Source: Mortierella sp. BCC40632 (taxonomy: Eukaryota > Mortierellomycota > Mortierellomycetes > Mortierellales > Mortierellaceae). Taken from it: a stretch of 64,000 bases of DNA. The notes under the pieces were generated by a model. That model made no database searches and had not been told where the DNA came from. It saw only the letters and a list, made by a program, of their open reading frames with translations. The position numbers and the translations under genes were made by a program. The DNA lies in the NCBI GenBank assembly GCA_011634665.1, contig WAEK01000003.1:812001-876000 (forward strand), written 5' to 3'. The first letter of the stretch is position 1. Every line of letters starts with the position of its first letter. Positions 50,892 to 63,056 of this stretch are shown here, piece by piece.

Positions 50892-51289
50892 GGAAGAAGG
50901 AAGGAAACAGGAGACAGACGGGACTAGGACACATAGTGTTGTGGGCAAAAGCAGATCCGCTTTTTTTTTTTTTTTTTCATCCATCCGAGGTCTCCAAAAT
51001 GGATGCGATCGTCCATTGTACTTTTAGACTAGCCTCGTCTTCCCTCCCATAGTGTGTGTGTGTGTGTGTGTGTGTGTAGGTCCTGCTCCATTAAATTGGT
51101 TGTCCTCCTGAGATTATTTTTTTTTTCTCATGCGATGGGCCCCTACTTCTCTTGTCTGTCTCCTGCTCGTCTTGCTGCTTACAGCCTTAAATTGTCGTCA
51201 TTGTTGTTGTCCGTGGTTTTGGTCTGTCGAGGATGTCTGTGCAAGAATAGAAAAAAAAAAGATCGATGGGCCGCTGCTGGTCTTTTTTT
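48882..51289. other. Convergent gene-free spacer, dense microsatellites
   Basis: Between the uncharacterised gene (+) and the UBL3-like gene (-). (GA)n at about 48937-48966 and 49778-49822, A17 near 49351, (CT)n at about 50141-50183 followed by CTCTCACACACA repeats (50330-50385), A30 near 50646-50674, (GA)n at 50832-50886 and (GT)n at about 51054-51077. No gene seen. Confidence 0.6.
50832..50886. repeat. (GA)n microsatellite
   Basis: About 55 bp of GA dinucleotides preceded by GACAGAGACAGA. Confidence 0.9.
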
Positions 51290-51700
51290 TTAGAAGAGAA
51301 TAAGGCAAAACTTGCATTTGGCGGCGGAATCGGATTTCGAGTTTCCATGCGTCTCCTGCTCCGGGGATGTAATGGCCAAATGCACTATTGTCGTCGCACC
51401 TGGTTGGATTTTATTCGACTCGAGCGTCGACCCGTCCGCCAGGAACTTGCCCAGATAAAGGATCCGCAGACTCTGAGGCGAGGCAGGTCGTTCTTCTTGC
51501 CAATCCTTGGGCCAGTTCTCGTACACCTTGACCTTGACGGCCTCGATCGTATCCAACCCCCGAAAGTTGAACGTTGTCCGTGACCCAGAGACGATGAGCA
51601 GCGTCAGCGCGACAATGTCAGATTCGGCTTGGGTGGTGGCGCCTCCGCCATGGGAGTCATTATTATCGGATGGTGTCATCGATGTCGGAGTATCAGCCAT
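51290..51700 (-). CDS. UBL3/MUB-type membrane-anchored ubiquitin-like protein
   Basis: Single exon, 136 residues. Residues about 33-112 form a ubiquitin-like fold of the UBL3/MUB type: VALTLLIVSGSRTTFNFRG, IEAVKVKVYENWPKDWQEE (human UBL3 has HVYDNWPMDWEEE at this place), PQSLRILYLGKFLADGSTLE, TTIVHLAI. UBL3 and MUB proteins are prenylated at a C-terminal CaaX box and sort proteins or E2 enzymes at membranes. Here the C-terminus is KCKFCLILF-stop: a Cys followed by aliphatic residues, but one residue too long for CaaX. The acidic/Gly/Thr-rich N-terminal 30 residues are extra. ATG 51700 is the first in frame. Stop TAA at 51290-51292 is followed by an A-tract. Confidence 0.88.
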   Translation of the reverse strand: MADTPTSMTPSDNNDSHGGGATTQAESDIVALTLLIVSGSRTTFNFRGLDTIEAVKVKVYENWPKDWQEERPASPQSLRILYLGKFLADGSTLESNKIQPGATTIVHLAITSPEQETHGNSKSDSAAKCKFCLILF

Positions 51701-51854
51701 CAGTACAATCACTCAGCCGACACGTTTCGGGTTTCGCTCTCGAAATGGACTGTCTGGTTGGTGGGATGCAGAGACGTGCGTGTGTGCGAGTAATGGGAGA
51801 CTTGCTTGTGACAGTTGATGGACGAGCTACAGTGAGAGACTGTGAATGAATGAC

Positions 51855-51894
<40 letters not shown>

Positions 51895-52649
51895 GGAAGA
51901 GAGTAAGAGAAAGAGAAGAAGTAGGAAAGGGAAGGGAAAAAGAGAAGGAAAAGAAGAATGTCCGTCGGGGAAGATTGGGTCCAAAAGAAACAAACAAAGA
52001 AAAAAGGGGCGGCGTGGTGGAAGAAAGAAGAGAAAAAAGAAAGGAGCCAAAAAATCTCGGGGCGAGGGGGTCCAGGCGCAAACTGGAAAAGAATATTAAA
52101 AAAAAAGAAGGGGGCTTGAGAGTCTCGGGAAGGATGGGGAAAGATAAGGGGATGAGATCGGATGGATTTGATGGAGAATGATTAAAAAAGAGAAAGAAAC
52201 AAAAGAAAAAAGTGAAGATTGGCAGGCGGATGAGAGAGTGGGCGAGAAGAGAGAAGAGAAAGCGAGAGGAGAGTGTGAGAGAGAGTGAAAAGAGAGAAAG
52301 GGTGAGCAATAAAAAGTGAGCAGAGCAGAGAAGAGAAGTGGGCGCGCGTGAGAGAGAATCCCATGCCAATCAATGGTCGAGACTCTCTGGCAGTGCATTT
52401 TTTTTTAAATCTATTATCTTCACAAGACAGGGAGACAGGGAGGCAGACAGACAGACAGACAGACAGCAACCAGTCACTCTTCTGTTCATCTTGTGGGCTT
52501 TGCTCGGAATATGGTTGCATTATGGTTGCATTATGGTTGCATTGGACCCATCTCAATCTCTGTCTGTCTGTCTCTAGTACCATTCATCCATTCCTTTGAT
52601 CAGCCCGGTCTCTCTTTGCTGATCACTCCAACCGAGTCCAATTCTATCT

Positions 52650-52681
<32 letters not shown>

Positions 52682-53636
52682 TCACTCCGCTTCCTCATCC
52701 TTCTCTACCCACCCTTTACTCTAACAGGGCACCAGCGTTGCATTCTTCTGGTTCGTCCAGTGGCCATCCTTCGCGCCTCGTGCCCTGCTCACGCCATCTC
52801 ACCCCCCTTTTTTTTTTTTTCTCTCTCTCTCCTCCAAATCCATCTTGCATCGATCCAACTCGTCCATCTCTTCTTCCTCTTATCCTTTCACTCTTCCTTC
52901 TGGACAGTTGAGGATTTCACTCATTCAGCCGTTCATCCCATCCATCTTTTTCATCTTTCCATCCATCTGCACTCTTTCCACACACACTCAACATCAATTG
53001 TCATCCACCGTGCATCACTTGAATCAAATCTAATGCCCTTCTAGATTCCTGCCTATCCCAGTCTGTCCTGCGTTGTCTCGTCCACTCATCACTCCCTCGC
53101 CCCTCGTCATTTTCCTCTGTTTCTTTCTTTCTCTCCTCTCTCACTCGCTGCCCGATCACTTCTGCACTCTTTAATCTCCATTCGATTGCCGTGGTGTTGC
53201 CGTCCCTTGTTGTCCATTTCCTGAATGCAGACCTGATCTCCTCCTTGAACCCGTCACTTTCCTAACGTCCTACCAACCCCCACAGCCTTCGCATTTTCTC
53301 TGGCACGCACCCTCTCGGCCCAACTTACTGCCTCTCGATCAAGCGGTGACCAGAGCAACCCGCCATTGAGGACAGACCTCTCGGCGACCAACTTATCTTT
53401 ACTTTATCTTTTTATGAACAAGTTCTTCAAGGTAGGGGATACCATGCTGCATGTATTGGTCCATTCTCCGTGTTTCTCTCATCCTCGACTCAGCACTTTT
53501 GTGTAGGGATAACACACGACGGGTATTTTTTATCCCCGGCGCACTCCTGCTGGGATCTATCTCTGGTATCGAGACAGGGTGTGTGTGTGAGAGAGAGAGA
53601 AGAGGCTGCGCATGCTCTCTTACTCTTACTCTTACT

Positions 53637-53672
<36 letters not shown>

Positions 53673-54939
53673 TGCCCAACGGGCCTTTTCTTCCCCCGGG
53701 CAGCCGAGAGGTGTCCGATTCGCTCTCGTTCGCATGTGTCGATCCATCAGAACATCAGATCGGGGTCTTGTTCGCCCTCTCCCCCCTTCCTCCCGGCGCT
53801 CTCCGTCCCCAGACCCGTCTCCCTGCTCAATACGTGCCATGCCTTTGGCCCATATGTGATCCATGTGAAGCAAGGAACAGGCCATCTTTTGAATGTGTAC
53901 AAGGATGCACACGCGAGAAAGAGCTCTCTTCCCCCTCCCCCTCCTCGTGCACTGCACGCGCGGAAAGCACAATGGCTAAACTAAAAGGAAGAAGAAGAAA
54001 AAGTTTTCCATGTTTGGAGAGACAAGGCGGCAGCCGAGGTGATTCGTGGGGTCGAGACTCAGATGGCGAGAAGAGAGTGGCTGTCTGTCAGCATTGGAGG
54101 GAGACCGAGGATGGAAAAGAAGAAGCAAGAGCGAGCGAGAAAGAAGTAGATCGGACACTGGTCGCCAGAACGAACGGATAGCGGTTTCATGTACAGGACG
54201 ACAACGCTCTTTTTTTTTTTCTTTTTTCTATCTTCTTCAAAGGACTCAGAATGCATAAGCCGAGACAGACCGTCACTCTTCTCTTCCATGCTCCAACGCC
54301 ACGCGCAGCAACCAACCATCGCTGGTGTGGTGTCTTCCTTTCCTATTTGCTATCACTGTCGTTATTGTTCTCCTTCTCGTCTGGTGTTGTTTGCTCCTCT
54401 TTTTCACTGTCGCGTAGCTCTTCTCTCTTTTCTTTCTTTCTGTTTTCTTTTTCTCTCTCCTCTCCCCCCCGATGCGGCCACCCCTGTGACCCATGATAGA
54501 CCTTTTCAAAGTGTGTTTTTGTCCAACGACCAGACTCTTCTACCCCCCCTTTTACACGCAATATTGACACCCCTCGTCCTGGCCACCTGCCACGCTTGCC
54601 CACGTTGCCCATCTCGCCTCTTTTTTTTTTTTTTTTTTTTTTTTTTGGCTTTCTCTGTCGTCGCGTCCTTCTTCTTTGCGCCCACTGTCGAGGCTGTGTT
54701 GCAGCAGTTGTATTGCGGGCTGGCCGTTTGTTGGCTGTGTTTGCCCCAAATGTCCAGGTGCCAGAGTAATGTGTGGGTCGTGTGTGCATGCATGCGTCCG
54801 CATCGATATCAGGACGATGCTGCAAGTCCGCGGGCCCGAAAAAAAAAAAAAAAAAAAAGGACCACTCACATCTGCTGGGCTGTAATTCATAATTGCTGGG
54901 CGATCATTCCTGTGCCTGACGGACACTCTTTCTTTCTCA

Positions 54940-55019
<80 letters not shown>

Positions 55020-55174
55020 CCCCTTGCTGCCGACCGACACTCCAACTCACAGCCTCGTCTCTCTTTTTGTTTCTCTTCATCCTCAACATGATCCTCCTCT
55101 ATCCTTTCTTTTGACCACGTTTCCATTTTCTTCTCCCAGTTCATCCTGTTCTCTCTCTCTCTCTCTCTCTCTCT

Positions 55175-55205
<31 letters not shown>

Positions 55206-55314
55206 CTCACTCACTCACACACCTTTTTTTTTTATCTTCTCTCCCTCATCTTTTTTTTTTTTTTTTTTTTTACTTTTCTATCTATAGAGCACTCTAATAC
55301 AATAGACCACGGGG
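51701..55314. other. Divergent spacer, CT/GA-rich
   Basis: Between the UBL3-like gene (-) and the SMP gene (+). GA-rich 51858-52330, a GGTTGCATTAT triplication near 52513-52542, (CT)n near 52650-52680 and 53641-53671, T24 near 54622-54646, (CT)35 at 54944-55013, a second CT tract at 55151-55204 and T24 at about 55248-55271. A CTATAG acceptor at about 55286 suggests a 5'-UTR intron of the SMP gene. No gene supported. Confidence 0.55.
54944..55013. repeat. (CT)35 microsatellite
   Basis: Seventy bases of perfect CT repeat about 300 bp upstream of the SMP-protein start. Confidence 0.92.
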
Positions 55315-58300
55315 ATGGGCTTCTTCTTTGGCTTCATATGCGGTCTGCTCTTCATTCCGCTCTGCGGCCTCGCCGGCGTATACCTCTTCTTCACCTATTC
55401 AGAATCCTATGCCGAAAAGCGGAAACAGCTCCATGAGCAGAACGTTCGGCAGGAGAAGGAGCAGGAGGCATCCGACTTAAACGATATGCCCTCAGCTCTC
55501 TACGCCTCCTATCTCGGACAGCGATACAATAACGGGACAGGGCTTAATTATGTACCCGAGCACCTCGATCCCCAGTATCAATTCGCAGGCTGGGTCTCTG
55601 TCAAGCGGATACCTGAAGTCGACCACCGCATCATCGAGCCCTCACTTAAAAAGGAGAACAAGAAAAAGGCCGCCCACCCGAATGGAAACCATCGCAAGGG
55701 TTCCAACAACGGCTCGACCTTTGACTCGGACGGAGGCCAAGGGACTGGCGTCGCAGGATCGTTGGGAGCAGGTGCTGCTAGTGTCGATTCCCGTTTTACC
55801 TTTCTCGACACACAAAATCCACATCTGTCATTACCACCTTCTCTCCAGGCTCGGTTTAAGGACTCGAAATATGCTGTCCTCAAAGGCCCGACCATGTTCA
55901 TCTATGAAAACGAGCATATGGAAGAATGTCTGGGCGTGATCACCTTACCTCACTACGAAATCTCAGTGCCAGGCCACCAGAAGGATAGCCATGTCTTTTC
56001 AAAGCGGAACCCCATCTGGCTAAAGTACCAGCCCAGCTCCAGTCACAGTCGGCATTCGACAGCCAGTTCTGAAAGTGGGGTTTTGAGCTCTTCGAAGGAT
56101 TATTATCTGTCCATGGTCAGCTGTGTGGACAAGGAAGATCTTTACTTTACACTTTTGCGATGCTGCAAACTCAAACCCAACGTGCACTCGTTCATCCGAG
56201 AGATCCCAAAACGAGTAAGTCTTCATTGTGGTCATGACCAATCTTTTTTATTTTTATCATCTTTGAAAACGCATCCTCTCTTTCTCTGTTTCTTTCTTTC
56301 TCTCTGTTCTGACCTTCGGCGACTCTTTCCTCACAGGACTCGACTTTGTTCGACAAGGCAGCGATGAACAAGCTCATTCGGAATATCCACTCGAATGAGC
56401 ATCAATTCCAGGCAGCATGGCTCAATGCTATCATTGGACGAATGTTTTTGGGCATCTACAAGACTCCCCAGATCAAGGACGCAGTCTTTCAAAAACTGGT
56501 AGACAAATTGTCGCGGGTTCGACTTCCCAACTTTCTGAACGACATTCGGATGAAATCTGTACATCTTGGAGACGGAGTTCCAATGATTACGCGACCAAAG
56601 CTGTTGTCACTCAAACCAAACGGAGACATGACCATGGACATGAGTATCCACTATCATGGAGGGTTCCGAGCTGAGGTCGAAGCAGAGGCCGTGGTGACGG
56701 TGACCAAAAAAATTCAACCGATCAAAGTCTCGCTCGTACTCGTGATTACTCTGATCAGGCTGGAGGGAAGGATGCAGGTCTGGATCAAGCCGCCTCCTTG
56801 TAATCGTGCTTGGTATGGGTTCTATCATACACCCCAGGTGGAGATGAAGATCGAGCCTGTCGTCTCGGATAAGCAAATCAAGTCCAATCTAATTCTAAAG
56901 GCGATCGAGAACAAGATGATGGAGGCAATTGCAGAGACAATGGTGTTGCCCAACATGGACGATGTACCCTTCTCGGACTCGGAAGGCATCGGTGGAATCT
57001 TTGGTGAGGATATCCTCCCTGGTGGTGAAACTGCCTCGACCACGCAACAACAACCAAGTCCACCGCACCCACAAGTATCGACATCGAGCTCGGGAATCAA
57101 GTGGCCCCATGTCCCCGCCTCGCGATCAGCGACTATTAATGTGGCCACAGATGGAACAGGACATATTCGACATGGCATGGATCATACGAACGAAATGCGA
57201 CACCGTGCAGAGACAATCTCTACTTCATCCATTTACCAGAACACCAGGGCAACAAAGTCCCACACTTCTTTGGGGGATGAGTTGATGCAGTTCAATTATT
57301 CATATGAGACGACCACAAGTCAGACAACGAGCCCCTTGGATTATGATCCAATGCTATCAGGAGGTCTAGGTGGAAATCAAACTGCGAATCGATCCGGAGT
57401 CTTATCAGAGTCACCCGAGGCCATACCCACCAAGAAAATGGGAAGTCAAGGTTCAACAACAACCACAACTGAAAACAGTCGCACTTGTGGGGGGAAACTC
57501 TTGAACCTTGTCAATGTAAAATGCACCAATAATTCCACTAATAGCAACACTAATGCCAACGGTAATCTTTCAGCAAACAGCCATCATCGGCGAGGATCTC
57601 TTGATCCTGCGATCGGGTATTCAACGGGATCGTCCTTTGGCGGGAATCTCCATCCTGGATTGGAATCAATGCGAGTTATGGAAGAGAAATGGTCTCATTA
57701 TGGCATCTCTGAATACGACCCTCAGTCAACCGAAGGAGGAAAGGCACATACCAAGGAAAAGAAAAAGCTCCGAGAAAAAGAGAAGAACAAAGTCGGTCAG
57801 GAAGCTGATCACGCTTCGATTCATTCAAAGGATTCTGGAGACACTGGGTCTATCTACACAAACAATACTCGATGGACCGAAAGCACAGGAGCGGGTCAGA
57901 CATCGATCTATGGTAGTAGTAGTGGCGCTGGTAGTAGCAGCCACTCGACCTTGTTGGACACCAACTCGGCCTCGAGTCGATCAGAAAAGTTTTCATTGAA
58001 GAATATGTTCCAAGGGTTCCGAAAGAAGCACACCAAGGGTGCGCACTCTGGATCATCGATTCAATTTCACAACAATTCGACCGAGATCTTGGAAGGGAAT
58101 GAAGATGAAGCTCAGGATGTGGCTTCTACCCTTATCGAAGATGAGGCCGAGGATGGGATGGAAAGTCGTTCACAGCGACAGAACACGGAACCTCTGGAGG
58201 CTCTCCCCTTCCATGATTATGTGTCTCAAACCGATGGACCCACGACTACACTCCCTATACAAGCGACTTCCACGACTCTTTCGGATGCTTATCAACCTCA

Positions 58301-61300
58301 TTTTAAGCATAAGTTTGAATCCACGCCTAACTTGACCAGTATTGCGTTCTCCTCAGACCCCAAATCAGGAGGAGCAGCCTTGTTGAGCACAGGAAGTCCT
58401 CAGCGCGGAGAAGACAGGGAACCAATTCCCATGGCACGATCTGGATCGCCGGCTCGATCTGTGTATGCGGCCAGTCTTTTTGGCGCAGATGATTCGAGTG
58501 TATTGTCAATGCCTGGTTCAGGTGTGAACAACTTTTCAAAGTCCCCTCCAAGTGTGAATTCTCAATCGTCTCAACAACAGAATCTACGACTCAGTCCTCA
58601 TTTGGGATCAGCCCTTCGAAAGTTGCGAAATCGGTCTCATGGTGGAAGTGGGTCCTCGAAAGAGGAATTATCGATCCCACCAGGCGATTTGAACGTTGTC
58701 CTGAAACAACTTCAACAGCAGCAACAGAGTATTGACGGATCTACACAGAGCGCAAACGGTGGCAATATTGGACAGGATGTGAAACCTGTGTTGGTCAATG
58801 GAACTCAAGAGGACCACGAATCGATTTCCAAGGATACCAACGGCTCCTCCTTTTTGTCGCCTATTCAGGATCAACCTGATTTCGAGTCCCCAATCAATTC
58901 TGCACCACCATCTGCGTCGGCTGTGTCTATTCGGGCGATTGGTGGCGCACCCATGATTGTTCTACAGAAGGCATCGCCATATTTGACACAGGGAGACTTG
59001 CATGTTCATGATGACGAAGTTCCACCCTGTAAGGATGAAGAATTATGAAGGGGTGGAAAAAAAAACACGAAATGAAATTCTCTGTTTATTGACAAGCTAA
59101 ATATGTTGTGCAGAAAAAAAAAAAAAAAAAGAGGAAAAGGCTAATCACAAGTAGTGTATTGTTACGTTGTTTCTTAGCGCGACTCTCTGTGGATGGCGGA
59201 AGACTTCGCCAATACAGTCCAGAGACGCAGTCAATTCGACAGCAGCCTCAAGAACCGACGAGCGTACGAATAGATCGTAACCTGGTTCATCATCCAGCTC
59301 AAAAGCCTTTGGAAATTGACACTGGTCGATCTAATCTTACCACTGGTACCTCTGGAGGCCGACCTCGGAGACATAGCATTAATCATACGCCAACCATTAC
59401 TCCTGGAGGTTTCAGTATTCATACGCACGGATATGGTCTTGGTGTCGGAGGTGCGACCCCAACATCTCCGCTCCGAAAAGAGTTTAGTCGTGATGACGAT
59501 GACAGCGACAGCAATGAAAATGAACAGGATCAGGGGCATGACAATAAGGACCGCTCTGAAACATCTGGGGCACCGTATGAAGACCCTACCTGGACAGCCT
59601 CTCGAGTCCGAAATAGCAGTGACACCCTCTCGACTACCTCGGGTCACTCTTCTGTCTCGAATTCGACCAAAGATTCTATTACACCTTCACATCATTCCCA
59701 TTCTCTCAAGAGCATCCTGAGTTCGCTGGGTAACAAGCACAAGAAGAAAGGACATGGAACTAGTGCAGGATCTACGACTTCAGGAGGGGGTGGCTATAGT
59801 GTTGTCAATAACCAGGACCCATATAGTACCGTAGGACTTGTGGGGATGGTTGGTGTCATTGCAGCTGGACGAATGTCAGCCAATTCCATGAATACGGATC
59901 CTTATGCAGGAGTCGGTCTCCCACAAGAGGCGCGACAGCATATGAACAACTCTCAAGAGGAACTATCTCCACGGAGAGGACGAGAATTTGGAGACTCTTT
60001 GATGGCTTCTGCTCTTGGACCCCCTGCAGAATTGGATGATCCTAGCTTTGATGGCGGATTCAAACCATATGAACCCGAGGAGGTGGGCGTGACGGAAACA
60101 AAGAAGGAACAAAAACAAGAGGATGACCCATCGCGAGAGGCAATGCATGCACGTCCAGGTTATATTGGCGAGTACCCAACCCCTGTTCGGATGCACTCGT
60201 TCCTGAACCGACAGGGAGCAGCGATCCGTGCTGAGGCCGAGGCCGAGGAACAAGAGTTGCGAGAGGAAGACTATCGACGACAGCTAGAAGGACAGTTTGG
60301 ACAAGAACAGCAACAGATAAATAGTACTGTCGAATCCACGCCGTCTCGACCCACGTCCTGGAAGCCAACCTCGAGGTCATCTTCTCCTTTGCCGACCCAG
60401 CTCAAGGAATATTCACCCATCGTCAAAAACAGTTTGGTACCAACACCGCCCAGGGCGGGCATACTTCCCGAGGCAGCCTCTCGGCCGTTGAATGGCGATG
60501 AGATCTTGATGGGCATGCCAATTGTCGAGACGCCCTCGAGTGAGAGCTCGATTCAGTCTTCGATCACCTGCGACCGACAGCCGTCGACGGCTGCGTCATC
60601 CGTTTCTTCTTTCTCGCTTCGTGAGACAATGTCACTAAAGACTGATAATCTGACGATGGAAAGTGCTGCAGCATTGCATTCAGAATATTCCAAGGATCAG
60701 TATGTGGATGGTACTACGACAGGGACTGCTCAGACAATGACTCGATACGAATACGACATGATCATGTTGAGCCACTCACCTTTGCAGACCAAGTGTGAAA
60801 ACAGTCCTACCACTGCCAATCCAAGGAACGTGGCCATAACAGCAGATATTGGGGATGCGATTGCTATTACTTCTGGAATAGAAGAAAAAAGGCATCAAAG
60901 TGACTTGGATAAGGAGCGATTGCCGTGTCACCAGGAACCAAATCAGTCTCCCGCTATCAACCATGCGGAGGAATCTCCTGTCTCGGCTCCAGAGCCTCAA
61001 CCCCAACAACAGCAACAGCAGGTCCAACATGCTTTGGAACAAGCCCCTGTCGAGTCTCGACCCTTTGAAGATCCTATGTACACGCTAGAGAAGGCAGGGA
61101 TGTCAGTACTGGATGATGGAAAGTTGGATGAAGGGACCCTAGCTGCCATGGGTACCAATGGACAGTATCCCTCTCCTGAAGAACTGCGACACCAGCAGGC
61201 ATTTATGAACCAACCCTCTCTAGCAGTTCCCAACAGTTCCTCCGGGCCTGTGTCTGGAGCTGGATCTACCGTGCCAACGACAGGGTCGGGATCAGGATTA

Positions 61301-61759
61301 GGATCAGGATCGGGGAATAAGAAGCAGCATCGTAATTTCTTCAAACGATTGATTCGACGCAAGTCGAGTGAGGACATTGCAGGAGATGCCTCTCAGGAGC
61401 CCTTCCCCGAGGAATCACCCAAGAGACACCGATTCCTGTTCCATTCTGGACGAACAACAGGGTCAACATCACCCTCCTCATCCTTGTACCTTAACCCAGG
61501 GTCTTCGCAGTCGATGTCAGCCGTTGGGATGGGTTTGAGCTCAGTCTCGAATACTTCATTGCCTTACTCGCAAGGACTCCGTGCCGAAACGAGGTCAACA
61601 CCGTCGACAGAATTTGTTCGGTCAAGAGCACAGTCAACCAGTGCGTCTGAGGAGGCGGCCATGATGACAGGATCAGGACCGTTGTTGTCGCCCATGACCA
61701 AGGCGACTCGGACACGGCCTCGGTCCTCGACTGTCAATGCCATGCCTTCAGTGCGGTGA
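55315..61759 (+). CDS. Nvj2/TEX2-type SMP-domain lipid-transfer protein, very long
   Basis: Exons 55315-56214, 56337-59028 and 59178-61759 join in phase to 2,057 residues. Residues 1-28 are a hydrophobic anchor (FICGLLFIPLCGLAGVYLFF) as in ER-anchored Nvj2. Residues about 185-300 form a PH-like region (KYAVLKGPTMFIYEN...DYYLSMVSC). The SMP domain spans about 305-520: AAWLNAIIGRMFLGIYKTPQ, LNDIRMKSVHLGDGVPMI, RLEGRMQVWIKPPP and a closing MMEAIAETMVLPNMDD. SMP proteins carry lipids at ER contact sites (Nvj2 moves ceramide to the Golgi). The remaining about 1,540 residues are Ser/Thr/Gly/Gln-rich and disordered, far longer than yeast Nvj2 (770 residues). Keeping intron 2 would end the protein at TGA 59046-59048, giving a form of about 1,200 residues. 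The exon 3 join rests on splice signals and phase. Confidence 0.88.
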
Positions 61760-63056
61760 GCTGAGGAACGACTCTCTCACTACTAGCTCATTCATTTTTT
61801 CCCCCCTATTGTTATATTAGTATTGTTTTTCTATCAGTAATGTCTGCAGTAGACGGTTTTTTGTTGTTGTTGTTGTTTCTTCTGCATTGCTTTTCTGTAT
61901 TGTGTACACTAGTTGTCTCTACTTTACAAAGCATCGAGAGAGAAAAAAGAAAAGAAAGAAAAGCTCCCCATCTACTTTTTTTTATCTTCCTCTTTTTCCT
62001 CTCCACTCTCCGCCTGTGCTCTTGCACACTACTAGCCTCTCCCTCTCCCCTCTCCCCCCCCCTCCTTTTTTCTTTTTTTTTTTTTTTTTATAGATTCATG
62101 TGTAAAAAAAAAAAAGTGTACTTTTTTCAACCGTTATAGATTGAGTAGGTTCCTATTTTGGGGGACAGCAAGAGAGAGATAGAGAGAGAGAGAGAGGAGG
62201 GGACAACAAAAAAAAAAAAAAAAACGCGGACGCTCACATTGTTCGTCGGAACTTTCAATTAACCCTACGAATTTGATCCGCACGGCTAAACACTGGTTGG
62301 TAGTCCCCCTCTATTCTTTACTTTTTTTCTGCTCAGAGGGATCGGGGTAGTACAAAAACTTTTTTTTTTTTTCTCTCTCTCTCTCTTTTGATCTTTTAGA
62401 TGTGGTCGTTGCTCTCTCTCTTTCCTTCTCTTTATCTCTCTTTTTTTTTTCCACCTCTCTCCTAACTCTCCTCTCTCTCCTTCCTCCTCCGATCAGAGAC
62501 ATAAAACCGACCACAATAATGAGTCGGTCACAACAACGGCGCAGAAATTCAAAAAAGAGATGGAGGAGGGGTGTCTGTGTGTCGAGGGGGGAAGGAGGAG
62601 AAAGAAGGGACACGGGGGCGGGGTGAAGGAGTGGATGGGGTGTGTATATGTGTGTATGTGGGGGTGGAGAAACGGGATGAGAAAAGGAGAAAAAAAAAAA
62701 GGCAAAGAGGGACCCTGACCACCGGCCGTTAGGCATCGTTGTTATTATTATTATTATTATCATTACGGGTTGCAAGTTATTACGGTTGTTATTGCTACGT
62801 GAATTCATAGGATGAGAAGGATGGAATGAAGGAGGGGGGATGAGGGGAAGGTTCCGCCTTGCTCTGGGACCTCTCGAGGGCGGGAGATACCTCGAATAGA
62901 ACACAGGGGCGTTTAAAAAAAAAATGCAGTTGAAATTACATTGTCGCAAATCACGACAGGGGTGTTGTTGTTGTTGCTGTTGTGAATGTGTCAATTTGGG
63001 CACGGACGATATTTCCCATTTTCCTCTCGTGCTCACTTTCTCACTTTCTCGTGTCT
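61760..63056. other. Convergent spacer
   Basis: Between the SMP gene (+) and the last gene (-). T-tracts near 62074-62090, A18 near 62207-62224, GA repeat at 62169-62194, an ATT microsatellite at about 62740-62762, and an inverted 12-base match (62146-62157) to the AATAGGAACCTAAAT repeat. No gene seen. Confidence 0.55.

Noticed and set aside
53414..53431. Tiny first exon MNKFFK followed by GTAGGG
   Set aside because: No downstream exon of a plausible gene was found before the SMP gene.
54189..55091. 300-codon open frame before the SMP gene
   Set aside because: Its length comes from T-tracts and a (CT)35 repeat translated as Phe and Ser/Leu; no conserved text.
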